20,127 nt of DNA, taken from positions 1-20,127 of the forward strand of contig JAZNGX010000078.1 in the NCBI GenBank assembly GCA_045576675.1. The letters run 5' to 3'. Made by a program: the position numbers and the translations under genes. Position 1 is the stretch's first letter. The number at the start of each line of letters is the position of its first letter. The notes beneath the pieces were generated by a model, which saw only the letters and a list, made by a program, of their open reading frames with translations, did no database searches and was not told the origin of the DNA. The stretch comes from JAZNGX01 sp045576675. GTDB lineage: Bacteria > Bacillota > Clostridia > Monoglobales > Firm-18. This document shows, one piece after another, positions 7,662-16,058 of this stretch.

Positions 7662-10600
7662 TTGAAAAGAATATCAATAATACTTATTATAACGTTAATA
7701 GCTTCAGTTTTACCTGTTGTATCATTTGCAAATGATGGTCTTGTTGTATGGGAGAATGCTACAATAACTGCCAAGCTTGAGTTTGATGACGTTGTTATAT
7801 CAGGCGATGACACAACTGTAAGGTTTTATTATAATAACACCTTGGCTGAACAGTCAACACCATATGTTGTTTATACGTTGTATGATAAATATGACAACGT
7901 GTGTGACTATATTGTGAAGGAATATAACTTTCCGGGTAACACAGCAGGTTATTATGAAGAAACAATAAGCTTTGACATTGATAACTATGACGGATATACA
8001 ATCGAGGCTACTGCATATTCAGGTGTTGGCTCAAATTCACCTGTTTGTCAGCCTAAAAAGATTATGGGAATAGCACAAGGCCCTGTAACAGTAACAAATA
8101 TCCGTGTTAAAACAGGAAATGATGGTTCATACACTGATGATTATTATTCAGCACTGGATAACCTTCAGGTAGGAGATTTGGTTTATTCCGACAGAAATAA
8201 TCATTACTATGGTGCGATGTCAGAAAATCTTATTGGAAATACTTATCTTTTAACAAGGAATGATGATAAAGGTTCATCCTATGCACTTACAGAAGATACT
8301 GACTTTTTGATGTTTGATATAGATAAAAGCTCAACAGTATATTTGTTATGGCATGGAGGAACTGTGCCGAATTGGATACTTAATGAAGGCTTTGTGTTGG
8401 ATGCACAAACTACCTGTACAAGAAACGAAATAGTTGATAAGCCGGTTACTGTTTACAAAAAAGATTATTTCAAAGAGATGTATGAAGAAACCAAAACTAT
8501 CAGTCTTGGCGGTCTGGGTGAAGGTACAGTAAATGCAGGCTACAGCTTTGTAATAGCTCCTCTGTATGATTATACAGATGGATATGAGGAGCAGACTGTT
8601 GTTGAAGAAGATTACAGCGGACCTGCAATTGTAAGTAATATCCTTGTAAAAAATGCATCAGGAGTTTTTGAACCAAATGCATCATATCAGGCATCAAGAA
8701 TGGAAGAGGGTGCGTCGCTTTATACTGACCGTACATTTGTATATGCTGATGTACCTGAAAAGTTTATAGGTGCTTCATATATAAGAACAAAAAACTCTGA
8801 TCGTGACTCAAGCCATGCAAAACAAGGAAGTGATGAGTTTTTAAAATTCAAGGTGGACCGTAGCGTAGAAGTGTATGTTTTGTGTCCTGCCAGTGCGTGT
8901 GTTGGTGCATGGATGACAACAAACGGATTTTCAAGAGATACAACAGAAGAATTGGTTGCAATAAGAAGAAATGAAAATGGTACAGTAAAAGCTTTTCATT
9001 CTATTTATAAGAAAGAATATCGCTTTGTAGAAGGTCAGCAAGAACAGGAAATTGTATTGGGCGATCTTAATGTATCAAATACATCGGGTAACTATGGTGT
9101 GATTCTTGTTACAATTGATGATGGTATTTCTCACGGTAATGCTAATAATAATGCAACAGTAACTGTTGAAAACGTAAACCTTCAAATCAGTCCGGAATAT
9201 ACGCTTTATGTAGATGCTCAGATAAGCAGGAGCGAAAATACACCTGTAGCATGTATGGTTGTTGAAACAGAGGCTTTAAATAATTACTCCGGCAACGGTA
9301 CTGATGTGTATGCAATATTGCAGTACTTGAGTGATACAAATGGCGTACGTTACTTTAAAGGCACAATGGCTAAAAATGGTAAAATATCAATTAGTACACC
9401 ATATAACGAAAAGTTTAAAATAATGGGTGCATACAATATTTATTTAATGCCTTTGAATGGCAGAATACACAATACAAGTTTTGAAATGAAGGAGTATAAC
9501 GAAATTCTTTCTGACAGGTTTTATAATGCCGTGCTTAATGCTCAAAATGACGAAGCTGCTGTACAGGCTATGCTGAACGTTGAAAATCGTGAGTATTTTG
9601 AGCTTGCAGGTATTGATGTTGACTATTTTTCAGGTGTTGAAATTACGGCTTTAGAGCAGTTGGCACAGAAAATGAAAAATAACGCTCCGTCTGGTGTGGA
9701 CAACAGATTGAATTATTTTAAAACAGAGGCTTCATTGACACTGGTGAACAGTGTTGGCACAGCAGATGAACTTATAGAGGCAATCGGTGCAAGCAGCATA
9801 TTTAACGGCTTGACTGATGAAGGCTCTTTGTATGAATACGTAACATCTGATGTGAAAACACAAATGCGAGAAGCAATATTTAACAATATTCGAAATAATG
9901 CATATCAATCAATTGACAGATTTAAAGAGGATTTTGTTTCAAGCGGTATAGTACTTGCGTTAAACTCATCACGATACGAGAAGGTTGATGGTATATTAAA
10001 GGCAGCAAACGATGTATTGAAGCTGGATCTTGAACAGTCAAAATATATAAATAATAAATTGGAATTTGCAAAAGCGTTTTCAGCAATCACGTTTACTAAT
10101 GTAAATGATGTTAAAACTTTATTTACTCCGACTTTGGATGAGATTGCAAAAAAATCCAATGCAAAACCGTCACCAATTGGTGGTGGCGGTGGTGGAGGTT
10201 CTTCAGGTGGCATTAAGCCGGTGGTAGGAAATGGAATGGTAGCTGTAGGTAATCAAGTACCGACGACTGAACCTTCTGTATCCGGAACCAAAGCTGTGTT
10301 TACAGATATGGAAGGGTATAATTGGGCAAAGGACGCTGTTGAAATGTTGTATAAGCATAACATTATAAGCGGCAAGTCGGAAAATTTATTCTGCCCTGGT
10401 GATAGTATTAAGCGTGAGGAATTTATAAAAATATTAATTCTGTCACTGTTTGAGATTGATACAAGTGCTGTAGCTCCATTTACTGATGTAAATAAATTTG
10501 ACTGGAGCTACCCATATATAGCTACTGCACATAATATAGGTCTTGCAAAAGGTGAGGGTAACGTCTTTGGACTTGGCAAGGAAATTACGCGTGAAGATAT

Positions 10601-10847
10601 GGCAGTTTTAATTGCTCGTGCAACTAAGATTAAAAATGTTGAGCTTTCTTTAAAGCAATCAGTAAGTTTTGATGATGAATTTGAAATATCAGATTATGCA
10701 AAGGAAAGTGTACGGCTTTTAAGTGCAAATGGTATCATTAATGGTACAGGCAATAATAAGGTGGAACCGAAAGGTACTGCAACAAGGGCACAGGCGGCCG
10801 TAATGCTATACAATTTATTTAATAAAACAGGTTTGGAGTGGAATTAA
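7662..10847 (+). CDS. SLH-anchored surface protein with two shared modules
   Basis: The start is a TTG at 7662, eight bases after a perfect GGAGG; the ATG at 7647 overlaps that ribosome site and is rejected. The protein has about 1061 residues. In order it has a signal peptide (about 1-24), an Ig-like N-terminal domain (about 25-137), two copies of the ~150-residue module also found in the upstream lyase (about 142-299 and 323-485) and a beta-rich domain (about 497-615). A long predicted helical region follows (about 615-830), then a Gly/Ser-rich linker (about 843-855) and three SLH domains (starting about 878, 938 and 1001). SLH domains bind pyruvylated secondary wall polymer, so this protein should sit on the cell wall. 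No catalytic motif is visible; a scaffold or substrate-binding role is inferred. Only 16 bases separate it from the lyase gene. Confidence 0.88.
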   Translation: MKRISIILIITLIASVLPVVSFANDGLVVWENATITAKLEFDDVVISGDDTTVRFYYNNTLAEQSTPYVVYTLYDKYDNVCDYIVKEYNFPGNTAGYYEETISFDIDNYDGYTIEATAYSGVGSNSPVCQPKKIMGIAQGPVTVTNIRVKTGNDGSYTDDYYSALDNLQVGDLVYSDRNNHYYGAMSENLIGNTYLLTRNDDKGSSYALTEDTDFLMFDIDKSSTVYLLWHGGTVPNWILNEGFVLDAQTTCTRNEIVDKPVTVYKKDYFKEMYEETKTISLGGLGEGTVNAGYSFVIAPLYDYTDGYEEQTVVEEDYSGPAIVSNILVKNASGVFEPNASYQASRMEEGASLYTDRTFVYADVPEKFIGASYIRTKNSDRDSSHAKQGSDEFLKFKVDRSVEVYVLCPASACVGAWMTTNGFSRDTTEELVAIRRNENGTVKAFHSIYKKEYRFVEGQQEQEIVLGDLNVSNTSGNYGVILVTIDDGISHGNANNNATVTVENVNLQISPEYTLYVDAQISRSENTPVACMVVETEALNNYSGNGTDVYAILQYLSDTNGVRYFKGTMAKNGKISISTPYNEKFKIMGAYNIYLMPLNGRIHNTSFEMKEYNEILSDRFYNAVLNAQNDEAAVQAMLNVENREYFELAGIDVDYFSGVEITALEQLAQKMKNNAPSGVDNRLNYFKTEASLTLVNSVGTADELIEAIGASSIFNGLTDEGSLYEYVTSDVKTQMREAIFNNIRNNAYQSIDRFKEDFVSSGIVLALNSSRYEKVDGILKAANDVLKLDLEQSKYINNKLEFAKAFSAITFTNVNDVKTLFTPTLDEIAKKSNAKPSPIGGGGGGGSSGGIKPVVGNGMVAVGNQVPTTEPSVSGTKAVFTDMEGYNWAKDAVEMLYKHNIISGKSENLFCPGDSIKREEFIKILILSLFEIDTSAVAPFTDVNKFDWSYPYIATAHNIGLAKGEGNVFGLGKEITREDMAVLIARATKIKNVELSLKQSVSFDDEFEISDYAKESVRLLSANGIINGTGNNKVEPKGTATRAQAAVMLYNLFNKTGLEWN
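8085..8558 (+). repeat. Shared ~150-residue module, copy 3 (SLH protein)
   Basis: The anchors are DGSYTDDYY, GNTYLLTRNDDK, FDIDKSSTVYLLWHGG, VYKKDY and ISLGGLG. It closely resembles copy 2 at the end of the preceding lyase gene, consistent with duplication or exchange between the two genes. Confidence 0.8.
8628..9116 (+). repeat. Shared ~150-residue module, copy 4 (SLH protein)
   Basis: The anchors are GASYIRTKNSDR, FKVDRSVEVYVL, IYKKEY and IVLGDL. The middle is altered relative to the other copies, with a CPASACVGAW segment that contributes two cysteines where the others have the WHSG-type element. Confidence 0.78.
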
Positions 10848-13510
10848 TGAAGTATTGTAAGTATATTGCACTTGCAATGGCAACAGTTTTGTTGTTGCTG
10901 TGCATAAATGTTAATATTTTTGCTTATACAGATATTGAACATTCTGAAAGCATGGATAAAATCGTAGTGCTTGATGAACTGGGTTTATATACCGGTTATC
11001 AAGACGGTACCTTCAGACCGAATGAAACCGTAACACGTCTTGAGTTTTGTGAAACTATGGTCAATATTATGAATATTGATGTATCAGCATATTATAACAG
11101 TCAAAGCCCATTTTCTGATGTCCCGACCGGACATTGGGCAGCACCATTTGTAATTGCACTTTACAATCAAGGTTTTATAAATGGTACCGGTAATGGAGAG
11201 TTCAGACCTTATGAAAACGTTTCTGTAACAGATGTTCTGAAAACATTTATTCATATATTAGGTGCTGATTTTCTGGCAGAGCAAAATGGCGGATATCCGT
11301 TAGGTTATGAAACCGTTGCAGTTGATTTTGGTATTACAAAAGGAATCAAGTCTATCAATTCAGAACTAACACGTGAAACTTTTGCAACGCTAATTTATAA
11401 TCTTTTGGAGCAGCCTGTGTATGAAATGAGTTCGTTTGGCGAATATCGTGTAATATATGATTCGGACAGATATAATTTTATGAGCAAATATCTGAATTTG
11501 TACAAAGGCAAAGGTATTGTTTATGAAAGTGAAAATATTTCGCTTGTTAAAGAAGGTCAGAAAAATTCTGAATATATTAAAATTGGCGATTTGTCTCTTT
11601 TGAGCAGTGAAAAAAGTGTTGACGATTATATCGGACAATATACAGAGTATTATGCACGCTTGAATGACAATGATGAGTACGAGCTTGTTGCAATATTTCC
11701 TGTAAAAACAGATGTTGTTAAATTGTATCCGGACGATATTGTTTCGGTAAATATGAAGTCATCTAAAGAAATAGAAATTAAATATAGCAAAGAAAATGAA
11801 ATTAAATATTCAACTGTTGAAATTACTCAGGATGCAACAGTTGTGTATAACGGTGTAAGGCACACAAACTTTGATCCTGATGTTGATTTTAATATAATGT
11901 GCGGTGAAATCACACTTATAGATAATGACAGAAGCGGTAAATATTCAGTTGTTTTAATTAATGAATACGATATTATCGTAGCAGGTGGTATATATTATGA
12001 ATCGGGCTTAATATCAGATGTATATGATACATCGAAACGAATAATGTTTAATGATGCAAACGTGAAGTATACATTTGAACGTGATGGCAAAGAATTTGAT
12101 CCTAATGATATTGTGCCGTACGATATTTTGTGCGTTGAAAAAAACAAGTACAATATGACGAATGTCAATGTTTTGGTTTCAAGAAACAGAATTGCCGGCA
12201 ATATTACAATGGTAAATAATGAAGGTGTATACATTGATGATAAGTTTTATAAGCTGACAGGTGTTGCATCAACACTAAACCTTGTTCCTGGTGACCATGG
12301 TGCATTTTATGCCGATATTTATGGTAAAATTGCAGCTTATGATAAAAAGTATGATTTTAATACAAATGTATATGCGTTAATGATGGCTGCTTCAAAAAAT
12401 TCTGGTATAGATGAAACGTATGCTTACAAGTTTATGTTGCAGGACAAAACAATTTGTATATTAAGTTCAAAAGACAAAATTATTATTAATGGAACAAAAA
12501 GCTTTGCAAGTGAAGTTGTTGATAATAAAGACTTTTACCTCAATAATGTTGTGATTATAACAACTGATGCTGAAAGGAAGACACTTAAAGGGATAAAAAC
12601 ATTTAACCCGGGCATCGATAGAAGCTCGGTTTATAACGGAATATCAGGACAAGAACCTGAATTTACCATTTTGACCGACAGGTATTCTTTAGCACCTGTT
12701 AAAGAGGATGGAACAGTAAACAACGAAGCTATAGGTGATTTTGCTGAACTGACATACAGAGCAAACAATCGTTCTATGATTGAAGCAGGTACTATTAATA
12801 AATCTCATGTATTTATGGATATATCAACACCGATTTTCATAGTACCGCAAAATGCTGAAGCATACGGAAATGAAGATTACTATGACGTGGTAACCTATAC
12901 ATTCTTCTCAAATTCAGGTACGTATAATGTTAAGGCATACGGAGATGAAAGGAATATTTATCCGGATTATGTGATATGCCAGACAGATAGCGGAAATTCA
13001 ATTAACGACTCAAGCGATATGGTATTGGTCGACAGGGTAACATCAAATATTATTGATGATGAGGATTGTATGATTTTATATGGTTATCGTAAGGGCAAAG
13101 CTGTTACGTATGCCTGCTATAATAATGCAATTTCGGCATTAAATAAGGGTGATGTGGTTCGTATAAAAACCAACAGCCGTGCTGCTATTGAAAGCGTAAC
13201 AGTTGATTTTGATGCTGCTAAATGGGAGAATAACACACGATATTCCGGCAGATACGATTCGGCAATCGAGATTATTTGCGGACGTATTGTAAAACTACAG
13301 GATTTGAATATTGCACTTGTTGATACATCAAAAACTATGGCTGGAGATTTGAGAGGTGTGGATTTTACATACGCAAACACATATTACTACACGTGTTATA
13401 AAGATAGAATTGCAAAAACATCTGATAAAGGCGATATTGCACTTGGCGACCTTGTTCTTGTACGTTCAAGAAGTTCACGTGTACTCGAAGTATTTATATT
13501 TAAAGAGTAA
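10847..13510 (+). CDS. SLH-domain surface protein with large unrecognised C-terminal region
   Basis: The ATG at 10847 overlaps the preceding stop codon by one base (TAATG), with GGAG 8 bases upstream; this indicates translational coupling. A GTG at 10838 is in frame but less well placed. The protein has about 887 residues. A signal peptide (1-26) is followed directly by three SLH domains (about 27-85, 87-145 and 150-198; the third is weaker). The remaining ~690 residues look beta-rich and have no catalytic motif I recognise. An 8-residue tandem duplication, KEIEIKYS/KENEIKYS, lies near residue 310. N-terminal SLH with a long tail is typical of S-layer-like surface proteins. Its position between two lyase genes suggests a surface role in handling the same polysaccharide, but this is inference from context only. 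Confidence 0.85.
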   Translation: MKYCKYIALAMATVLLLLCINVNIFAYTDIEHSESMDKIVVLDELGLYTGYQDGTFRPNETVTRLEFCETMVNIMNIDVSAYYNSQSPFSDVPTGHWAAPFVIALYNQGFINGTGNGEFRPYENVSVTDVLKTFIHILGADFLAEQNGGYPLGYETVAVDFGITKGIKSINSELTRETFATLIYNLLEQPVYEMSSFGEYRVIYDSDRYNFMSKYLNLYKGKGIVYESENISLVKEGQKNSEYIKIGDLSLLSSEKSVDDYIGQYTEYYARLNDNDEYELVAIFPVKTDVVKLYPDDIVSVNMKSSKEIEIKYSKENEIKYSTVEITQDATVVYNGVRHTNFDPDVDFNIMCGEITLIDNDRSGKYSVVLINEYDIIVAGGIYYESGLISDVYDTSKRIMFNDANVKYTFERDGKEFDPNDIVPYDILCVEKNKYNMTNVNVLVSRNRIAGNITMVNNEGVYIDDKFYKLTGVASTLNLVPGDHGAFYADIYGKIAAYDKKYDFNTNVYALMMAASKNSGIDETYAYKFMLQDKTICILSSKDKIIINGTKSFASEVVDNKDFYLNNVVIITTDAERKTLKGIKTFNPGIDRSSVYNGISGQEPEFTILTDRYSLAPVKEDGTVNNEAIGDFAELTYRANNRSMIEAGTINKSHVFMDISTPIFIVPQNAEAYGNEDYYDVVTYTFFSNSGTYNVKAYGDERNIYPDYVICQTDSGNSINDSSDMVLVDRVTSNIIDDEDCMILYGYRKGKAVTYACYNNAISALNKGDVVRIKTNSRAAIESVTVDFDAAKWENNTRYSGRYDSAIEIICGRIVKLQDLNIALVDTSKTMAGDLRGVDFTYANTYYYTCYKDRIAKTSDKGDIALGDLVLVRSRSSRVLEVFIFKE
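11765..11812 (+). repeat. 24-base imperfect tandem duplication in the SLH protein gene
   Basis: Two adjacent 24-base units (11765-11788 and 11789-11812) differ at only a few bases and encode KEIEIKYS and KENEIKYS. The duplication keeps the reading frame. Confidence 0.8.
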
Positions 13511-13522
13511 AAGGTGATTTAT

Positions 13523-16012
13523 GTGTCGATAAAATCTTGTATCAGACTTATAAGTATTATAATATTTATATTAATCGTAAAAATGGCAGTATATGCAAAC
13601 GTTGAATTGGAACCCCAAATAACTAATGTTTTAATTTATGACTCCTTAAACAAAGAAAGCCTTTCGCTGCAATACGGCGTAAACAAACTTAAGGTTAGCG
13701 TTACTAATTATTCAGATGATTCCGAAGATGTAATGCTTACAGGAGTGCATTATAAAAACGATTCTCTCGCGGCGATAAGAACACAAAAATTCACTATTTA
13801 TTCAGGTGTAACGCAAGATGTTGAGCTTAGCGGTTATAATATTGATACTTCAAAGGATAATGAGTATATCAGGCTGTTTATATGGTCGTATAAGCTGGAA
13901 CCTTATCAACAGAGTGTTATGATTACAAAAAACAGCACGGCAACCGTCTGGCAGACAAAGTATTCTGCTTTTGAACCTGTTGAATTTATGTGCGGAGCAA
14001 ACATAGATGCACAAAGCATAAGAATTATATCTGTAAGAGATTTTGAAACAAATGAAGCGGTGGGGTTTTCACAGGAGAATATAAAGAAATCCGGACAAAG
14101 AATTATTATTGATGAGCCGAATCTTTTTATGCCCGGTAAGAAATATGCTGTTAATTTTAATGATGATATATTGTTGAAAAACGGATTAATGGCAAATTGC
14201 AATAATCAGTTTGTTTGGACTGCTCCACTTTCTGTTAAAGAAGCTTTGTTTGATACGCTTAGTATTTATGAAACTGATTATATTAGCAAAAGTTTTGTTG
14301 CAGACAACAGTGTATATTCTGTAGAATTTAACGTAGCACAAAGTGAAGGAAAATCAAAAATTATGTTAGGTGACATTGTTCTTTCCTTTGATGATCAGAA
14401 TGTTGTTGCAACTACGGGCAACCGGCTTTATGAAAAAACTCTTCCTATTAATTCAATAATTAAGCTTACATTTGATACAAATAAAAAAGTATTTTTTATG
14501 ACAGTTAATAATAAAGACGTTATATTTTCTGAAAAGTACAGCGATGATGTAAGTTCAATAGCCTTTAATGGTGAGGCTGGGGCAAAGCTTCTTATCAATA
14601 ATGTGAGTTGTTATGAGGATATTATTGCATCGACAGTTACATTGGATAAATTCCAAAAAATGGCATCAGAAACTGTTGCCGGAGAACGATTATATCTAAA
14701 ATCAGGCACTTATGATGGAGTAAAGCTAAACCTTTCAGCCAATGGTACGTTTGAAAAACCGGTTGTTTTTTCTGCAGCGGTTGCGGGAAAAAGTATATTT
14801 ACAGGAAAATCAGCCGTGGTACTTGACGGTGAATACCTGCGTTTTGAAGGCTTTAGCTTTGATAATTGCTTACATACTGAATATCCGGGTAATATTCTGA
14901 CTGTTAATGCAAATAATTCTGAGATTGTTAACAATAAGTTTTACAAATGCGGAAGAATTGATGCCAAAGGCACCGATACCGGTGCTTATGCTCCTGTTAT
15001 GCCGGTTTATGGTAAAAATAATCAGATTCTAAGTAATACTTTTGATTATCTTTATTCAATTGGTGTTTCATTACGTCAGCAGGATACACTGACGTCAGCT
15101 ACGCACAATCGTATTGCTTTTAATAAGTTTATTAATATTCCATACGTGGGTGACTATCATCCAAATGCGACGAGTGATAACGGAAGCGAATGCATACAAA
15201 TTGCACAGGGTGGTATGGATAATCTTGAAATGCGCACTGTTGTAGAGCATAATTATTTTGAAAATGTTACTGGTGACACACAAGAAATAATAAGCAATAA
15301 AAGTTCTTGGAATGTTATAAGATACAATACATTTAAAAATTCAAACAGTGCTATAACCTTACGTGGCGGTAACAATTGTGAGTTTATTGGAAATTACTTG
15401 ATAAATGTAAATAAAGGTTTACGTGTTTACGGTGCTAACCACAAGATAATCAATAACTATTTCGGACAAACGGCTGATAGTATAATTGATAATAAATATC
15501 CTGCTATCAGATTGGGTCAAATGGATACAGAATACAGTGCAGCAGACAATGTTCTGATTATGAATAATACAATAAAGTTTTTATCAACATCAAATCATGC
15601 TGCAGGCATTTATATATATGGTGATAAAAAACCTATCAGCGGAGGACTAATAATTAATAACATCATTGAAACTCCAAAGTTTGGTATTGTAACCGATGGC
15701 AGCGCAATTTCAAAAGATTTGATATTCGCAAAAAACATACGTAACGTAAAATCACTTGGTAGCTCCGATGTTACAAACATCGGTATAGCTGATGTCAAAC
15801 CTCTTCTGGAGCATCTGGGAGACGGAACGTACAGACCCGTGACAGGAAGCCCTGCTATAGGCTACGGAGTATCCACCAATATTTATCAGCTTACTGAGGA
15901 TATTGAAGGCAAGCCAAGAGGCAACTCTATTGATGCAGGAGCTTTTCAGTCAGGTGCAGGTGAATGCGTACGTTCGATTTTATCAGGAGGTGAAGTTGGA
16001 ACGGATTTTTAG
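13523..16012 (+). CDS. Second secreted PL6-family polysaccharide lyase
   Basis: The start chosen is a GTG at 13523, six bases after AAAGGTG; the in-frame GTG at 13514 lies inside that ribosome site. The protein has about 829 residues. It has a signal peptide (about 1-25), an Ig-like domain (about 30-125), a second Ig-like domain (about 130-235) and a LamG-like domain (about 240-370). A PL6 beta-helix (about 375-820) completes it, with the catalytic domain at the C-terminus. The core reads GSECIQIAQGG...QEIISNKSSWN...ITLRGG, with K593 and R614 as the catalytic pair at 21-residue spacing. E588 fits one calcium ligand while the other usual glutamate position (586) is Thr. It shares the cleavage chemistry of the first lyase but lacks the oxidase-N-like domain, the shared C-terminal modules and SLH. 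It may prefer a different chain length or linkage. Confidence 0.9.
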   Translation: MSIKSCIRLISIIIFILIVKMAVYANVELEPQITNVLIYDSLNKESLSLQYGVNKLKVSVTNYSDDSEDVMLTGVHYKNDSLAAIRTQKFTIYSGVTQDVELSGYNIDTSKDNEYIRLFIWSYKLEPYQQSVMITKNSTATVWQTKYSAFEPVEFMCGANIDAQSIRIISVRDFETNEAVGFSQENIKKSGQRIIIDEPNLFMPGKKYAVNFNDDILLKNGLMANCNNQFVWTAPLSVKEALFDTLSIYETDYISKSFVADNSVYSVEFNVAQSEGKSKIMLGDIVLSFDDQNVVATTGNRLYEKTLPINSIIKLTFDTNKKVFFMTVNNKDVIFSEKYSDDVSSIAFNGEAGAKLLINNVSCYEDIIASTVTLDKFQKMASETVAGERLYLKSGTYDGVKLNLSANGTFEKPVVFSAAVAGKSIFTGKSAVVLDGEYLRFEGFSFDNCLHTEYPGNILTVNANNSEIVNNKFYKCGRIDAKGTDTGAYAPVMPVYGKNNQILSNTFDYLYSIGVSLRQQDTLTSATHNRIAFNKFINIPYVGDYHPNATSDNGSECIQIAQGGMDNLEMRTVVEHNYFENVTGDTQEIISNKSSWNVIRYNTFKNSNSAITLRGGNNCEFIGNYLINVNKGLRVYGANHKIINNYFGQTADSIIDNKYPAIRLGQMDTEYSAADNVLIMNNTIKFLSTSNHAAGIYIYGDKKPISGGLIINNIIETPKFGIVTDGSAISKDLIFAKNIRNVKSLGSSDVTNIGIADVKPLLEHLGDGTYRPVTGSPAIGYGVSTNIYQLTEDIEGKPRGNSIDAGAFQSGAGECVRSILSGGEVGTDF

Positions 16013-16058
16013 CTATATTAGTCCCAAATAATTCAAATTAAATTTAGGAGGTAAAATT

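Noticed and set aside
7352..7813. A 153-codon minus-strand open frame crossing the lyase/SLH gene junction
   Set aside because: It overlaps two well-supported secreted proteins, resembles no known protein and has low-complexity Ile/Ser-rich sequence.
10170..10215. GGT/GGC-rich run as a possible DNA repeat
   Set aside because: It is simply the coding sequence of the Gly/Ser linker before the SLH domains.
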